Shown: positions 42,737-51,671, counted from the stretch's first letter. The stretch: 64,000 nucleotides of DNA from Paenibacillus sp. FSL R5-0341 (GCF_037975235.1 NZ_CP150241.1:4712001-4776000), one strand, 5' to 3'. The notes: a model not told the origin generated them from the sequence alone. Translations and numbers: made by a program.

Positions 42737-43519
42737 ATGAATACGTTTGAGAACCGTTTTGCGGGTAAAGTAGCCATTGTTACGGGCGGAGCATCCGGTA
42801 TCGGTTATGCCATTGCAAGACGACTTGTCCAAGAAGGGGCTTCTGTACTTGCCGCTGATTTGAATACTGAACGTTTGGAAGCGATCCAAGGCGAACTTGG
42901 GGAACGTTTTGTCGGGGTTAAAGCCAATGTGACCGTCGAAACAGATGTGGAGGACATGGTTCAAGCCGCAGTTAAACGATTCGGAAAGCTGGATCTGGCC
43001 TTTAATGTGGCTGGTGCATCCCGAGCAGGCGTAATCACTGAACTCTCCGAGAAGGACTGGGATTTTACCGTGGACCTATGTATGAAGGGAGTCTTCCTGA
43101 GCATGAAACACGAAGCGATTGAGATGGCCAAACATGGTGGCGGAGCCATTGTGAACGTAGCTTCTCTCAACTCCCAGGTACCTATGTATGCCGGATCAGC
43201 CTATGCTTCTGCCAAAGCTGGCGTCGAAATGCTCACCAAGAACGGAGCGCTTGAAATGGCTCGCAACGGTATTCGCGTGAATGCTATCCTTCCTGGCCTG
43301 ATCGATACACCGCTAACTGCGGAACTGCTCTCCAATGCAGATATTAAAGAAGCTTATATGGAGCGCATTCCTATGAAACGGGCTGCACAGCCGGAAGAAA
43401 TGACAGGACCTGCCTTGTTCCTCGCGAGTGAGGATGCGGGTTATGTATCGGGTTCCAGTCTGATCGTGGATGGTGCTTGGGCGACTACCGGTTATCCTGA
43501 CTTGAGCCGCTGGTTCTAA
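42737..43519 (+). CDS. Short-chain dehydrogenase/reductase next to LysR
   Basis: A 260-residue classical SDR. AAAGGAG lies eight bases before ATG 42737, which rules out the in-frame GTG 42728 overlapping the ribosome site. Motifs: TGGASGIG, Asp at the end of beta-2 (VLAADLN) favouring NAD(H), NVAGAS in place of NNAG, a catalytic Ser in NVASLNS, and YASAK. The C-terminus YVSGSSLIVDGAW is standard. The substrate is not identifiable. Divergent LysR regulation is likely. A terminator follows. Confidence 0.93.
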   Translation: MNTFENRFAGKVAIVTGGASGIGYAIARRLVQEGASVLAADLNTERLEAIQGELGERFVGVKANVTVETDVEDMVQAAVKRFGKLDLAFNVAGASRAGVITELSEKDWDFTVDLCMKGVFLSMKHEAIEMAKHGGGAIVNVASLNSQVPMYAGSAYASAKAGVEMLTKNGALEMARNGIRVNAILPGLIDTPLTAELLSNADIKEAYMERIPMKRAAQPEEMTGPALFLASEDAGYVSGSSLIVDGAWATTGYPDLSRWF

Positions 43520-43567
43520 CCTATCAAAAGGTATAAATCTCCTGGGCTCTGCCCCACACTAACGTAA

Positions 43568-43613
43568 AGAAAGCCTATTGGACAGAAATCATTCTGCCGA
43601 TAGGCTTTTTGTT
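43568..43613 (+). terminator. Terminator of the SDR gene
   Basis: AAAGCCTATtgg and ccgATAGGCTTT with inner CAGAA/TTCTG pairing, followed by TTTTGTTTG. Confidence 0.85.
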
Positions 43614-43640
43614 TGCATTCATATCTGGAAGACATCATTT

Positions 43641-43694
43641 TTTACACAAATTGCAGACTTCTCTTACCTTTCCTTAACATAAGCTCCCTATACT
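43641..43694 (+). promoter_or_regulatory. PhoP-box-like promoter of the beta-propeller gene
   Basis: Hexamers at exact 11-bp steps: TTTACA (43641), TGCAGA, CTTACC and TTAACA (43674). The first and last match the TTAACA-type PhoP repeat well and the middle two poorly. A -10 TATACT lies at 43689-43694, nine bases after the last hexamer. Confidence 0.55.
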
Positions 43695-43746
43695 AAAACA
43701 ATTGTACAACTCATCACACACGAAACGATAAAGGGGATCTGGAACA

Positions 43747-45333
43747 TTGAAAAAGAGAAATCAATGGCTTGCCGTTCTGTCGATGACTGCTATTCTAACC
43801 GCTGGAGCAACAAGCTACACATCCATGATTCATGCTGCTGACGCAAGTAAAACCACCAATGATCATGTCGTATTGCGTACAGCCATACAGAATATGCAGG
43901 GTACGGTTACATGGAACGGAAGCAGTCGCAGTGTTGATATCCAGATCGCAGATACCAAAGTACAACTTCCTGTAGGAACGTCCTCAGCCACCATCAACGG
44001 TGTGAAAATTCCTCTGGATAGTAAAAGCTATATCACCAACGGGACAACGTATGTATCTTCCCAAACACTTCAATTAATCACGGATCAATTGATCCTGAAA
44101 CAAAATAAAACCGGTTTTGAACGGACCGCATCCTTCCAGATGCCCAGTGGCAAAGCAGAAATATCAGCCTCTACGCCAGATGGACAGCGCCTGCTTGTAA
44201 CCGAAGCGGACAATGGCAGCATTGCCATACTGGATATTGCTGACCTAAAAAACATCAATGTATTGAAGACGGTCAGCTTCCATGACCTCTCCGCCAAAGC
44301 TGAAGTCACAAGCGTAACCGTGTCCAAAGATGGCAAATATGGTCTTGCAGTTATTCGCACAGGGGATACGGACAGTGAAGCAAACAAAGGTTTACTTGCC
44401 ATTGTGGATCTGACAACCTACAAAACGGTAAAAACATATGAACTCGGTATTGGTCCTGACTCGATTGCACTGTCACCTGACGGTCTGCATGCGGTGATCG
44501 CGATAGAGGATGAAGAACTGAATAAAGCTGCCGATGAAATTGACTATGCCAACACCAAACGTCCGGGTAGCATTATGGTTGTATCTTTTGCTGGCGGGAA
44601 CGTATTGGAGGGTGAAATCACGAGCTTGCCGGTATCACTGGACAATGTAGAAGGTGCTATCTATAAGCATGATCCACAGCCGGAGTATGTTGCCATTAGT
44701 CCGGATAGCAAAACAGCAGCCATCACGTTACAGGAGAACAATGTCGTGGCCATCGTAGATCTGGAGACCAAAAAGATCAGCTCCATCTTCGCGCTGGGTA
44801 CCACTTCACATCAAGCAGACCTGAAAGATGACGGTATCGTTCAGTTTAAAGAGACGTTGACCGCTCGTTATGAACCGGATGGGATTGCTTTCTCGGCAGG
44901 TGGTAACTACCTGCTGACAGCCAATGAAGGGGACTTGGGCAAGGATGAATTTGAGGATGGTGTAAAAGCAGGCGGACGTAATATTGCTGTCTGGAATCTG
45001 CAAGGCCAACGGATGTACGATAGCCAAAACCTCATTGACGAGGCAACCGCCATGGTTGGCTTGTACCCTGATGATCGTAGCCCCAACAAAGGTAGCGAAG
45101 TGGAGAATCTGACCGTTGCTACTGTAGACGGCACAACATATGCCGCGGTAGCTTCCGAACGGGCAGATGCCATTTTGTTCTTCGATCTTGCTGATCCGGT
45201 CAATCCGGACTATCTGGGTCTGATCCCTACAGCCGGAGAGTCGCCGGAGGGAATCCATCGGGTAAATGGACGCAGTCTGTTTGTGAGTGCTGATGAAAGC
45301 ACGGGAACACTTAGTTTTTTTGCCAAGAAATAG
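43747..45333 (+). CDS. Secreted beta-propeller protein with N-terminal stalk domain (choice-of-anchor I-like)
   Basis: A 528-residue secreted protein starting at TTG 43747. Signal peptide to about residue 30 (AVLSMTAILTAGATSYTSMIHA). About 45-118 is a copper-amine-oxidase-like stalk domain (VQLPVGTSSATINGVKIPLD). About 125-525 is a seven-bladed-type propeller (PDSIALSPDGLHAVIA, EYVAISPDSKTAAITLQENN, EPDGIAFSAGGNYLLTANEGD, GRNIAVWNLQGQRMYDS, SPEGIHRVNGRSLFVSADE). The TANEGD and LQENN segments are typical of choice-of-anchor I proteins, sometimes annotated as alkaline-phosphatase-like. Enzymatic activity is unproven. The upstream phased hexamers suggest phosphate control. Confidence 0.83.
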   Translation: MKKRNQWLAVLSMTAILTAGATSYTSMIHAADASKTTNDHVVLRTAIQNMQGTVTWNGSSRSVDIQIADTKVQLPVGTSSATINGVKIPLDSKSYITNGTTYVSSQTLQLITDQLILKQNKTGFERTASFQMPSGKAEISASTPDGQRLLVTEADNGSIAILDIADLKNINVLKTVSFHDLSAKAEVTSVTVSKDGKYGLAVIRTGDTDSEANKGLLAIVDLTTYKTVKTYELGIGPDSIALSPDGLHAVIAIEDEELNKAADEIDYANTKRPGSIMVVSFAGGNVLEGEITSLPVSLDNVEGAIYKHDPQPEYVAISPDSKTAAITLQENNVVAIVDLETKKISSIFALGTTSHQADLKDDGIVQFKETLTARYEPDGIAFSAGGNYLLTANEGDLGKDEFEDGVKAGGRNIAVWNLQGQRMYDSQNLIDEATAMVGLYPDDRSPNKGSEVENLTVATVDGTTYAAVASERADAILFFDLADPVNPDYLGLIPTAGESPEGIHRVNGRSLFVSADESTGTLSFFAKK

Positions 45334-45389
45334 ATCGAGCGCCCTTGGTAAGCAAAGGCTGAAATGAATGGTTTCACGTTGTATTGAGC

Positions 45390-45415
45390 AGGAAGGGGCG
45401 AAAAGCCCCTGTCCT
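45390..45415 (+). terminator. Hairpin after the beta-propeller gene
   Basis: AGGAaGGGGC-gaaa-AGCCCCTgTCCT forms a strong stem, but no T tract follows, so it may stabilise the mRNA end rather than terminate. Confidence 0.45.
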
Positions 45416-45470
45416 CTCAAACTGTTGTACACGCTATTTCACGTTTCCACATATAGTTGATACCAAACGG

Positions 45471-45683
45471 TCATCGACGCTTCATATTTTCCAATTCCCG
45501 CCTGTTCCGCTCTACTTCCTCTTGTAATACGCGTACTTCCATCCTTAATGCGGATACTTCCTCTTTGACGCCAGACCTCTTCATCACAAGATAGAAAACC
45601 AGATATAATACAAGACCAATCATAATAAAGAAAATTAATAGCGTTATAATACCTGCAATACCAAAATTACTAACTCCATCCAT
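45471..45683 (-). CDS. Small membrane protein with coiled-coil tail
   Basis: A 70-residue protein. AAAGGGG upstream favours ATG 45683 over the in-frame ATG 45707. One membrane helix at about residues 8-34 (GIAGIITLLIFFIMIGLVLYLVFYLV) is followed by a charged coiled coil to the end (VSALRMEVRVLQEEVERNRRELENMK). It resembles the small TM-plus-coil proteins common in Bacilli. The function is unknown. It lies downstream of the esterase gene but a terminator separates them. Confidence 0.7.
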   Translation of the reverse strand: MDGVSNFGIAGIITLLIFFIMIGLVLYLVFYLVMKRSGVKEEVSALRMEVRVLQEEVERNRRELENMKRR

Positions 45684-45760
45684 AATGTACGTTTTCCCCT
45701 TTCCCATATCTTATTAATTTATATTTACAACAATACCATATTTAAGTATAACGAACAGTA

Positions 45761-45797
45761 CAAAAAGCCAAGAGAGCATGCTCCCTTGGCTTTCAAT
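45761..45797 (-). terminator. Terminator of the esterase gene
   Basis: On the reverse strand AAAGCCAAGgGAGCATGCTCtCTTGGCTTT followed by TTGTACTG. Confidence 0.85.
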
Positions 45798-45829
45798 TTA
45801 TCTATATATACCTTCCTATCCGGTAATCC

Positions 45830-48073
45830 TTATTCCCAGAAGAAACGACCTGCGAACACTTTTTCCGTCAACAGTTTATACGTTTCTTCAGGCAATTCTT
45901 TTTTCATCTTCGCCATAACGGCGTCTTTGCCTTGATTATATTGTGTGGACATGCCAATCTCTGCCGTTGTATTGCTCGCATCCAGACGCATGATTGGGGC
46001 TTGAGCATCTTTCGTCCAAGGTGTCCATGCCTCCAGATCAGGTGATCCCCCCGTACCTGGATTGCCTGTGTACAGGAACTGCTTCAGATATGCTGCCATC
46101 GCGGCGGACAACTGATCACGTCCTGGTTTGTTTGTATCGCTAAAGTACCCCTCAGGGAAATAGGCAGCAATTCCGTCTGCGTGTCCTGTATAGAAGTCCA
46201 TGTCTGCACCATGTGGTGCGCCAAGTAATGTAAGCAAACGCTCAGAGATGACTCCAGGTTGTGTGCCCCATGCAAAACGATACGCATATACCGGTGGCTG
46301 ACCTGCTTTACTTGTCAATTGTTCTGCCACACGCTCTGCATTAAAGCCTGCATAAGCTTCGCTACCGTATTTCAACGCAGCGGCATATTGCTCCGCCTTG
46401 GTTTTATCGGTAAACAGAGTCTCATCTGCGATGGATGGAGCGAAGTTCGGATCACCGAAGGCAAATCCGGAGAACTCCGTTTCCAGGCTGCCGAGCAATA
46501 CAGGTACTTTTTTATAATTGCCATTATTGATGGCGTCAAATCCTTCTTTTGGAATCACTGTACCATCACGGAACAGATGCGGGAATGGGTCCATACGGAT
46601 TGCGGTTGCCCCAAACGCTGTGACCAACTTGTCCGCAGGCAGTGCACGCAGGTAGCTCTCCAGCTGTGCCTGAGATTGCTTGCCAATCCATGCTTTTGCT
46701 TCTTCTGCGTTAGCCGTTTTCCCATCTTGTACGATTAACTTCACGAGTACATCCTCGGATTTTTGCTCACCTTCTTCCGGTGATGCTGTCGTCAATCCTC
46801 CGCTGAAAGCGACTGCTTTTTGATACAGTCCTTTGCCAAGTGGAGAGATCAGAGTTGCCAGCACATCACGTGCACCCGCAGATTGTCCGGCTAATGTAAC
46901 ATTACCTGTATCTCCACCAAACCCTTCGATATTATCTTGCACCCACTCTAGTGCACGGAATGCATCGAGCAGACCGTAGTTACCGGAGTCATCCAGGGCA
47001 TTACCTGTTTTCAGCGCTGCATTCTCGAAGAATCCAAGGGCTCCCAAACGATAGTTCACCGAGATAATGATGCTGTTGGTACTCCGTGCAAGCTGTTCAC
47101 CCTGAAAATCTTTACCTGATCCGGTCATATTCCCGCCGCCGTGCAGGAACACCATCACCGGAAGTTTCGAACTGGTTGTGTCGGGACGCCAAATATTGAG
47201 ATACAACGAATCCTCGCTACCTACAGTATTTTTACCGGAAATCTGTAAGCTGTTCGCTGCAAATTCCTTAGCCGATCTCGTTCCTGTCCATGCTTCCGGT
47301 TCTTGTGGAGCTTTCCAGCGCAGTTCGCCTACCGGAGGTGCCGCATAAGGAACACCAAGCCAGCCGAGCGTGCCATATTGCTCATAGGTTTTGCCATCAA
47401 TTGCACCATATTTGGTCTGTTGCAGTGTTTGAGGTTGGAACGCCCCAGCCTCTTTATGTTTCAACCAGCTCTGCTCCAAGGTTCCACTGCCATTCTTGAG
47501 CTGCGTCTGCAATGCCTGTGCGGTTGCCTCTGCCAACAGGCGATTGGTAAGTTGACTCACGCCCTTCCCTTGAAGCGCCTTGATTCCTTTACCAGCCGCA
47601 TAGGTGGAAGCCGCTCCTTGCTCATAATCCGTACCCGCTTCATATCCAAGCACCTTCAGCAGCATTCCGGCGTAACCTTCCGCTGTAAGCGGTGCATTAG
47701 GTTCAAACTTCTCCGTTCCTGTTACGATCTCAGACACATACGGATGCTGCTTCAAGTAACCAACGACCGGTTGCAATACTTTGCCTGCCTGAGCCGCATC
47801 GTCATACGTTTCCGATCCCTGATAAGCGAGTGCTTCTTTCTCCAATCCGGACAAACGCAAGTACAGTACTGCGGCCTGAATGCGTGTAGCCTTTTTGTTC
47901 AGATACGCCGCATTAACACCTTGACCGCTACCGCGAATAAGTTCGGATTGGATCAGCTTGTCCATCGCTGCTGAAGAAGAGGATGCTGTATTGCCTGCTG
48001 CATAAGCTGGTAGAGCGGATACACATAACCCCAGAATTGTTGCTACGGCAATCGAACGTTTAATGGTTTTCAT
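45830..48073 (-). CDS. Secreted type-B carboxylesterase with N-terminal SLH-like region
   Basis: A 747-residue secreted protein. AGGAG lies nine bases before ATG 48073, preferred over the in-frame start at 48121. Signal peptide to about residue 26 (SALPAYA-AG). About 35-215 contains two or three SLH-like repeats (LIRGSG, TRIQAAVLYLRLSG, LTAEGYAGMLLKVLGY). About 230-745 is a carboxylesterase type B: YAAPPVGELRW, VFLHGGG oxyanion hole, DSGNYGLLDA, nucleophile Ser398 in GQSAGA (usually GESAGG), and APHGADMDF with the catalytic His. It may release acyl or feruloyl groups at the cell wall. The leader carries a LicT-type RAT and cre sites. The leader RNA is about 400 nt. Confidence 0.9.
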   Translation of the reverse strand: MKTIKRSIAVATILGLCVSALPAYAAGNTASSSSAAMDKLIQSELIRGSGQGVNAAYLNKKATRIQAAVLYLRLSGLEKEALAYQGSETYDDAAQAGKVLQPVVGYLKQHPYVSEIVTGTEKFEPNAPLTAEGYAGMLLKVLGYEAGTDYEQGAASTYAAGKGIKALQGKGVSQLTNRLLAEATAQALQTQLKNGSGTLEQSWLKHKEAGAFQPQTLQQTKYGAIDGKTYEQYGTLGWLGVPYAAPPVGELRWKAPQEPEAWTGTRSAKEFAANSLQISGKNTVGSEDSLYLNIWRPDTTSSKLPVMVFLHGGGNMTGSGKDFQGEQLARSTNSIIISVNYRLGALGFFENAALKTGNALDDSGNYGLLDAFRALEWVQDNIEGFGGDTGNVTLAGQSAGARDVLATLISPLGKGLYQKAVAFSGGLTTASPEEGEQKSEDVLVKLIVQDGKTANAEEAKAWIGKQSQAQLESYLRALPADKLVTAFGATAIRMDPFPHLFRDGTVIPKEGFDAINNGNYKKVPVLLGSLETEFSGFAFGDPNFAPSIADETLFTDKTKAEQYAAALKYGSEAYAGFNAERVAEQLTSKAGQPPVYAYRFAWGTQPGVISERLLTLLGAPHGADMDFYTGHADGIAAYFPEGYFSDTNKPGRDQLSAAMAAYLKQFLYTGNPGTGGSPDLEAWTPWTKDAQAPIMRLDASNTTAEIGMSTQYNQGKDAVMAKMKKELPEETYKLLTEKVFAGRFFWE

Positions 48074-48280
48074 GTCATAAATCTCCTCGCTGTCAAATAG
48101 TGTGTGATGGGATAATTTCATTGGAAATGATCATGTGAGATGCATATCTGAGAATCAGTATTCCAATGTCTGGATGAGTCTATATCTCTATTTAGGAAAA
48201 CTTATATCTGCTGCGCTCCTTTCTGCTCAAAATTTCTGCTACGGCGCTTGCGGACATGCCATCAGGCATTTTTTTATATA

Positions 48281-48346
48281 AAAAAACCTGAACCGAAGGC
48301 AAACAGACATCGCTTTAGCGTGGTCTACTGCCCTCAATTCAGGTTT
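48281..48346 (-). terminator. Leader terminator overlapping the esterase RAT
   Basis: On the reverse strand AAACCTGAA pairs with TTCAGGTTT and is followed by TTTT. The 5' arm overlaps the 3' arm of the RAT. Confidence 0.85.
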
Positions 48347-48367
48347 TGCCTGCAATCAGTAACAACC
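48341..48367 (-). promoter_or_regulatory. LicT/BglG-type RAT in the esterase leader
   Basis: On the reverse strand GGTTGTTACTG-attg-CAGGCAAAACCT. It matches the RAT before the DUF1593 gene in all conserved positions and sits in the same relation to a terminator. Confidence 0.9.
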
Positions 48368-48397
48368 CTGAGGAATGAGGTTCACTCCATATGAAAA

Positions 48398-48411
48398 TGT
48401 AAACGCAATCA
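48398..48411. promoter_or_regulatory. cre-like site in the esterase leader
   Basis: TGTAAACGCAATCA, one mismatch from the cre consensus, downstream of the predicted promoter; it could act as a CcpA roadblock or belong to a second promoter with TTTACA as its -35. Confidence 0.6.
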
Positions 48412-48450
48412 ATCGTTTGATGATGAAAGAACCAACGAATGAACTGACAC

Positions 48451-48480
48451 AGGTATTGCCCTAACACGGTTACAATCCTG
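48451..48480 (-). promoter_or_regulatory. Degenerate RAT-like sequence 110 bp upstream of the RAT
   Basis: On the reverse strand CAGGATTGTAACC-gtgtta-GGGCAATACCT. It matches 21 of 30 positions of the RAT at 48341-48370, with most changes in the upper stem and loop. No terminator follows it. Confidence 0.35.
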
Positions 48481-48491
48481 TTGTTATGGTG

Positions 48492-48520
48492 ATGTTAGCA
48501 CAGAATGAAAGCGTTCGCAA
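48492..48520 (-). promoter_or_regulatory. Candidate promoter of the esterase gene
   Basis: On the reverse strand TTGCGA, a 17-bp spacer, TAACAT. The predicted start lies at the degenerate RAT. Confidence 0.55.
48506..48519. promoter_or_regulatory. cre site over the -35 of the esterase promoter
   Basis: TGAAAGCGTTCGCA, one mismatch from the cre consensus, overlapping the -35 hexamer. Confidence 0.7.
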
Positions 48521-48564
48521 TATCTTTTTTAATCATCTTGATATGATCTCTGACAGGGTTAACA

Positions 48565-48595
48565 CTAAAAACCCGCATTCTCATGCGGGTCTGAA
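48565..48595 (-). terminator. Terminator of the AbgA-like gene
   Basis: On the reverse strand ACCCGCA-tgagaa-TGCGGGT followed by TTTTAGTG. Confidence 0.85.
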
Positions 48596-48676
48596 CTTAG
48601 CTTATATCATGATTTATCTGGACCGCTAACTCTCCATCCATCGATATCTGCATCTGTCGTCCTATAAATCCTTCAT

Positions 48677-49933
48677 TTACAGTGTCCGTGCCAACTTCTC
48701 CAGCAGTTCTACCGCAGGGACCAATACCGCTTCATCAATATCAAATTCAGGATGATGGTGCGGCGCAGGCAACTCGCTGCCAACAATCATATACGTGGCT
48801 TTGCCACCTTGCTCCTGTACTCGCCGGATCATATAACTGGCATCCTCGCTGCCGAGTGCAGCACTATCCGAAATGGCCTCCGCATGGGTGAACCCAGCGA
48901 TACCTTCCGCTTGCTGAACCGCAAGCGTTGCAAGTTCCATATCACACCGAATCGGAATGGCACTTCCGACGACCTCAACTGTAGCGGTCAGTTCGTGCAT
49001 GGCTGCGCTATGCTCAATGATGTGCCGCACGCGGCGCTCCAGCTCTCGATTGGTTTCTTCACTCGTCGAACGCGTCTCAATAACCATACGGGCATGCTCA
49101 GCAATAATATTAGCCCCTGTTCCACCTTCCAAAATACCTACATTGATCCGGGTATCTGCCGAGCTGAACCGGGGTAGTGCATGAATATTGAGCATGGCGG
49201 TCGCTGCGCCTAGCAGCGCGTTCCGTCCTTCCTCCGGTGACGCCCCTGCATGGGAAGATACCCCGGTGAAGTGTGTTTCCAGCTTGGTCGTTGCCAGGAA
49301 CCCGGCAGACGCACCTCTAATATGACCGGATGGCACACCGGTACCCAAGTGCATACAGAACAGGCGATCCACCTGTTCCAGCATTCCTTTTTCCACCATA
49401 GCATATGCTCCGCGCACACCTTCTTCAGCAGGCTGGAACAGCAGCCGAATCTTGCCGGCAAACTTCCGGTTACTCAACCGTTCTGCAAGCGCTAGTCCAA
49501 TCGTTGTATGTCCATCGTGCGCACAGGCGTGCATAATGCCCTCATGACTGGAACGAAATTGTGCCGCTTGCGGCGCATGTTGTTCCAACTTGCTCTCACG
49601 GATCGGCAATGCATCCATATCAAAGCGGAACGCCGTTGTTGGCCCCTCCTGCTCCCCTTGAATCTCAGCAACAACGGCGGTGAATCCCCCTCGCATCTGC
49701 TCCACGATCACCGAATCTGCACCTTCCCGGAGGGAACGCTGATATGCATCTTCCAGCACTTCAGGCTTGGGCAGCCCCCGCCGTGATGTGTCGTCAATCG
49801 CATCTTTTCCATAAGTGACGCTATACCCTAGCTCCGTCAGTATCTGTACCACTTTGGTCGCGGTACGAAATTCCGTAAAACCCAATTCAGGATGTGCATG
49901 CAGATCCCGGCGAAGCGCGATAATATCCATCAT
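48677..49933 (-). CDS. M20D metallo-amidohydrolase, AbgA-like
   Basis: A 418-residue zinc peptidase/amidohydrolase. Metal-binding motifs visible are RRDLHAHPELGFTE, the Asp in FRFDMDALPI, ACAHDGHT, the Glu pair in QPAEEGVRGA, and HHHPEFDID near the C-terminus. The inserted segment RSLREGADSVIVEQMRGGFTAVVAEI is typical of AbgA-type aminobenzoyl-glutamate hydrolase subunits. The gene lies downstream of an AbgT-type transporter gene in the same orientation, so uptake and cleavage of p-aminobenzoyl-glutamate or a similar N-acyl-glutamate dipeptide is likely. No AbgB partner is present; it may act as a homodimer. Confidence 0.9.
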   Translation of the reverse strand: MMDIIALRRDLHAHPELGFTEFRTATKVVQILTELGYSVTYGKDAIDDTSRRGLPKPEVLEDAYQRSLREGADSVIVEQMRGGFTAVVAEIQGEQEGPTTAFRFDMDALPIRESKLEQHAPQAAQFRSSHEGIMHACAHDGHTTIGLALAERLSNRKFAGKIRLLFQPAEEGVRGAYAMVEKGMLEQVDRLFCMHLGTGVPSGHIRGASAGFLATTKLETHFTGVSSHAGASPEEGRNALLGAATAMLNIHALPRFSSADTRINVGILEGGTGANIIAEHARMVIETRSTSEETNRELERRVRHIIEHSAAMHELTATVEVVGSAIPIRCDMELATLAVQQAEGIAGFTHAEAISDSAALGSEDASYMIRRVQEQGGKATYMIVGSELPAPHHHPEFDIDEAVLVPAVELLEKLARTL

Positions 49934-50035
49934 GTGTCATTCCCCTCTCTCCAACCTCTTTCTATTTCATCGTACGTACAGTCCTACACTACTCATTCAA
50001 CGTTATAAGTCACTAAGCCTGCTCCTGCTGATCTT

Positions 50036-51550
50036 CTACAATCTTGCGTTTACTCCCGGACCAAGCGGCAGATTGAAGGCGTACCATAGAATGACCATAA
50101 CCACCCACACCGAGAAGAACGCAATCGAATACGGCAAAATCAGTGAATAATACGTTCCCAGCTTCGCATCTTTACGATACTCCTGCAGAAATCCTACGAA
50201 CAACGGTACAAAAGGCGACACTGGAGCCAATGGAATAACGACCGAATCCGATACCCGGAAAATAACCTGAGTGAATGCCGGATGGAAGCCAAGCAACATC
50301 ATCATTGGAATAAATACCGGGGCTAGAATCGACCAAATCGCCGAGCCACTTGCGATAAACATCGTCAGCAATGCAGACAGGAAGATCAGGCCGATCACCA
50401 CGGGAATGCCGTTAATGCCCGTCTTTTCCAGCAAATCCGTAATCGTCAGTGCCAGAAATTTGCCCATGTTGCTCCAGTTGAACATCGCCACGAATTGGGA
50501 CAACGGGAATACCATCACGATAAATCCAGCCATCGTTTTGATCGGTTCAATAAGCAGTTTCGGCAGATCGTTCTGGTTTTGGATCACTTTCAGTTTAATG
50601 CCGTAAGTCAGTGCCACGGTAAAGAAGAACAGTAAAATGACAGGAACAATCCCGGCCAGAAAAGGCGAACCCATGACACTTCCCGTTTCCGGGTTACGTA
50701 GCACGCCATTGGAAGGCACAACCATGAATGCAATCACGGCGATAAAAAGCAATGCAGCGATCCCCGACGCACGCAGTGCCCGGTTCTCTTCAGGTATTGG
50801 CGCTTCGAGCTTGTACACCCGCTCCCCTTCGTAACGGCCCAGACGTGGTTCCAGGAATTTGTCAGTCATGAACCCGGCAACGAGAGTCAGTACAATAACG
50901 GAGGCGGACATAAAGTACCAGTTATCCAGAACCGTAACACCCACATTGGGATCTACAGAGGCCGCAATCTCGGTACTGATGCCTGACAGCAATACATCGG
51001 TGGTCACAATGAGCATATTGGCTGTAAAACCCGCTCCAACCCCCGCAATGGCAGCAATCAATCCGGCAACTGGATGTCTGCCTACGGCAAGAAAGATCAG
51101 CGCTCCAAGCGGAGGCATGATCACAAGCGCTGCGTCCGAGGACACATGGCTGAAGAACGCGATGAAAATGACGAGATAACTGGCGTAACGCGCAGGTACC
51201 CGAACAGCCATTTTACGCATGACCGCTTCGAGAAGACCCACCTTCTCCGCCAGACCAATGCCTAGTACCAGAGCGAGGATGGAAGCCAGTGGTTTGAAAT
51301 CGGCAAAGTTCTTGACCACATTGGGCAATAGCCACTGAATTCCCTCCCTGCTCAGCAAGTTCTTGACATGTACCTGTTCCCCGTCAATCGGGTTATGTGC
51401 CGTCGCATTAAAAAGCGATAACACCAGTGTGGCAACCATCAGGGCGACAATGAGATAGATAAACAATAAAAACGGATTGGGAAGCTTGTTCCCCACTTTC
51501 TCTACCCAACCAAAAAGTCCTGTGTTCTCCTGTCTGTCCGATTTGACCAT
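50036..51550 (-). CDS. abgT: AbgT-family transporter
   Basis: A 504-residue integral membrane protein with about 11-13 helices. AGGGGG precedes the ATG. Family signatures: the N-terminal WVEKVGNKLPNPFLLF, SFAFFSHVSSDAALVIMPPLGA-type segment (visible as FFSHVSSDAALVIMPP), GVGAGFTANMLIVTTDVLLSGIS, SGSAIWSILAPVFIPMMMLLG and VIPLAPVSPFVP near the C-terminus. AbgT proteins import p-aminobenzoyl-glutamate; some homologues export sulfonamides. The M20D hydrolase gene downstream supports an uptake role. A SigA-type promoter lies 120 bp upstream. Confidence 0.94.
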   Translation of the reverse strand: MVKSDRQENTGLFGWVEKVGNKLPNPFLLFIYLIVALMVATLVLSLFNATAHNPIDGEQVHVKNLLSREGIQWLLPNVVKNFADFKPLASILALVLGIGLAEKVGLLEAVMRKMAVRVPARYASYLVIFIAFFSHVSSDAALVIMPPLGALIFLAVGRHPVAGLIAAIAGVGAGFTANMLIVTTDVLLSGISTEIAASVDPNVGVTVLDNWYFMSASVIVLTLVAGFMTDKFLEPRLGRYEGERVYKLEAPIPEENRALRASGIAALLFIAVIAFMVVPSNGVLRNPETGSVMGSPFLAGIVPVILLFFFTVALTYGIKLKVIQNQNDLPKLLIEPIKTMAGFIVMVFPLSQFVAMFNWSNMGKFLALTITDLLEKTGINGIPVVIGLIFLSALLTMFIASGSAIWSILAPVFIPMMMLLGFHPAFTQVIFRVSDSVVIPLAPVSPFVPLFVGFLQEYRKDAKLGTYYSLILPYSIAFFSVWVVMVILWYAFNLPLGPGVNARL

Positions 51551-51630
51551 GTAAACTACCCCCTGACTGTGATGGAACTGCCTCTGGATAGACTGAACAA
51601 GTCGATGAAGGTCTTGTCCCCGTTAGCAGA

Positions 51631-51650
51631 TCATTAACGTACATTTAACG
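51631..51650 (-). promoter_or_regulatory. Direct repeat in the abgT leader, possible operator
   Basis: TTAACG at 51634 and 51645, 11 bp apart, just downstream of the promoter. One-helical-turn spacing suits a dimeric regulator, perhaps the one encoded at 51835. Confidence 0.35.
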
Positions 51651-51671
51651 AAAATGTCGTAATTTTAGGAC

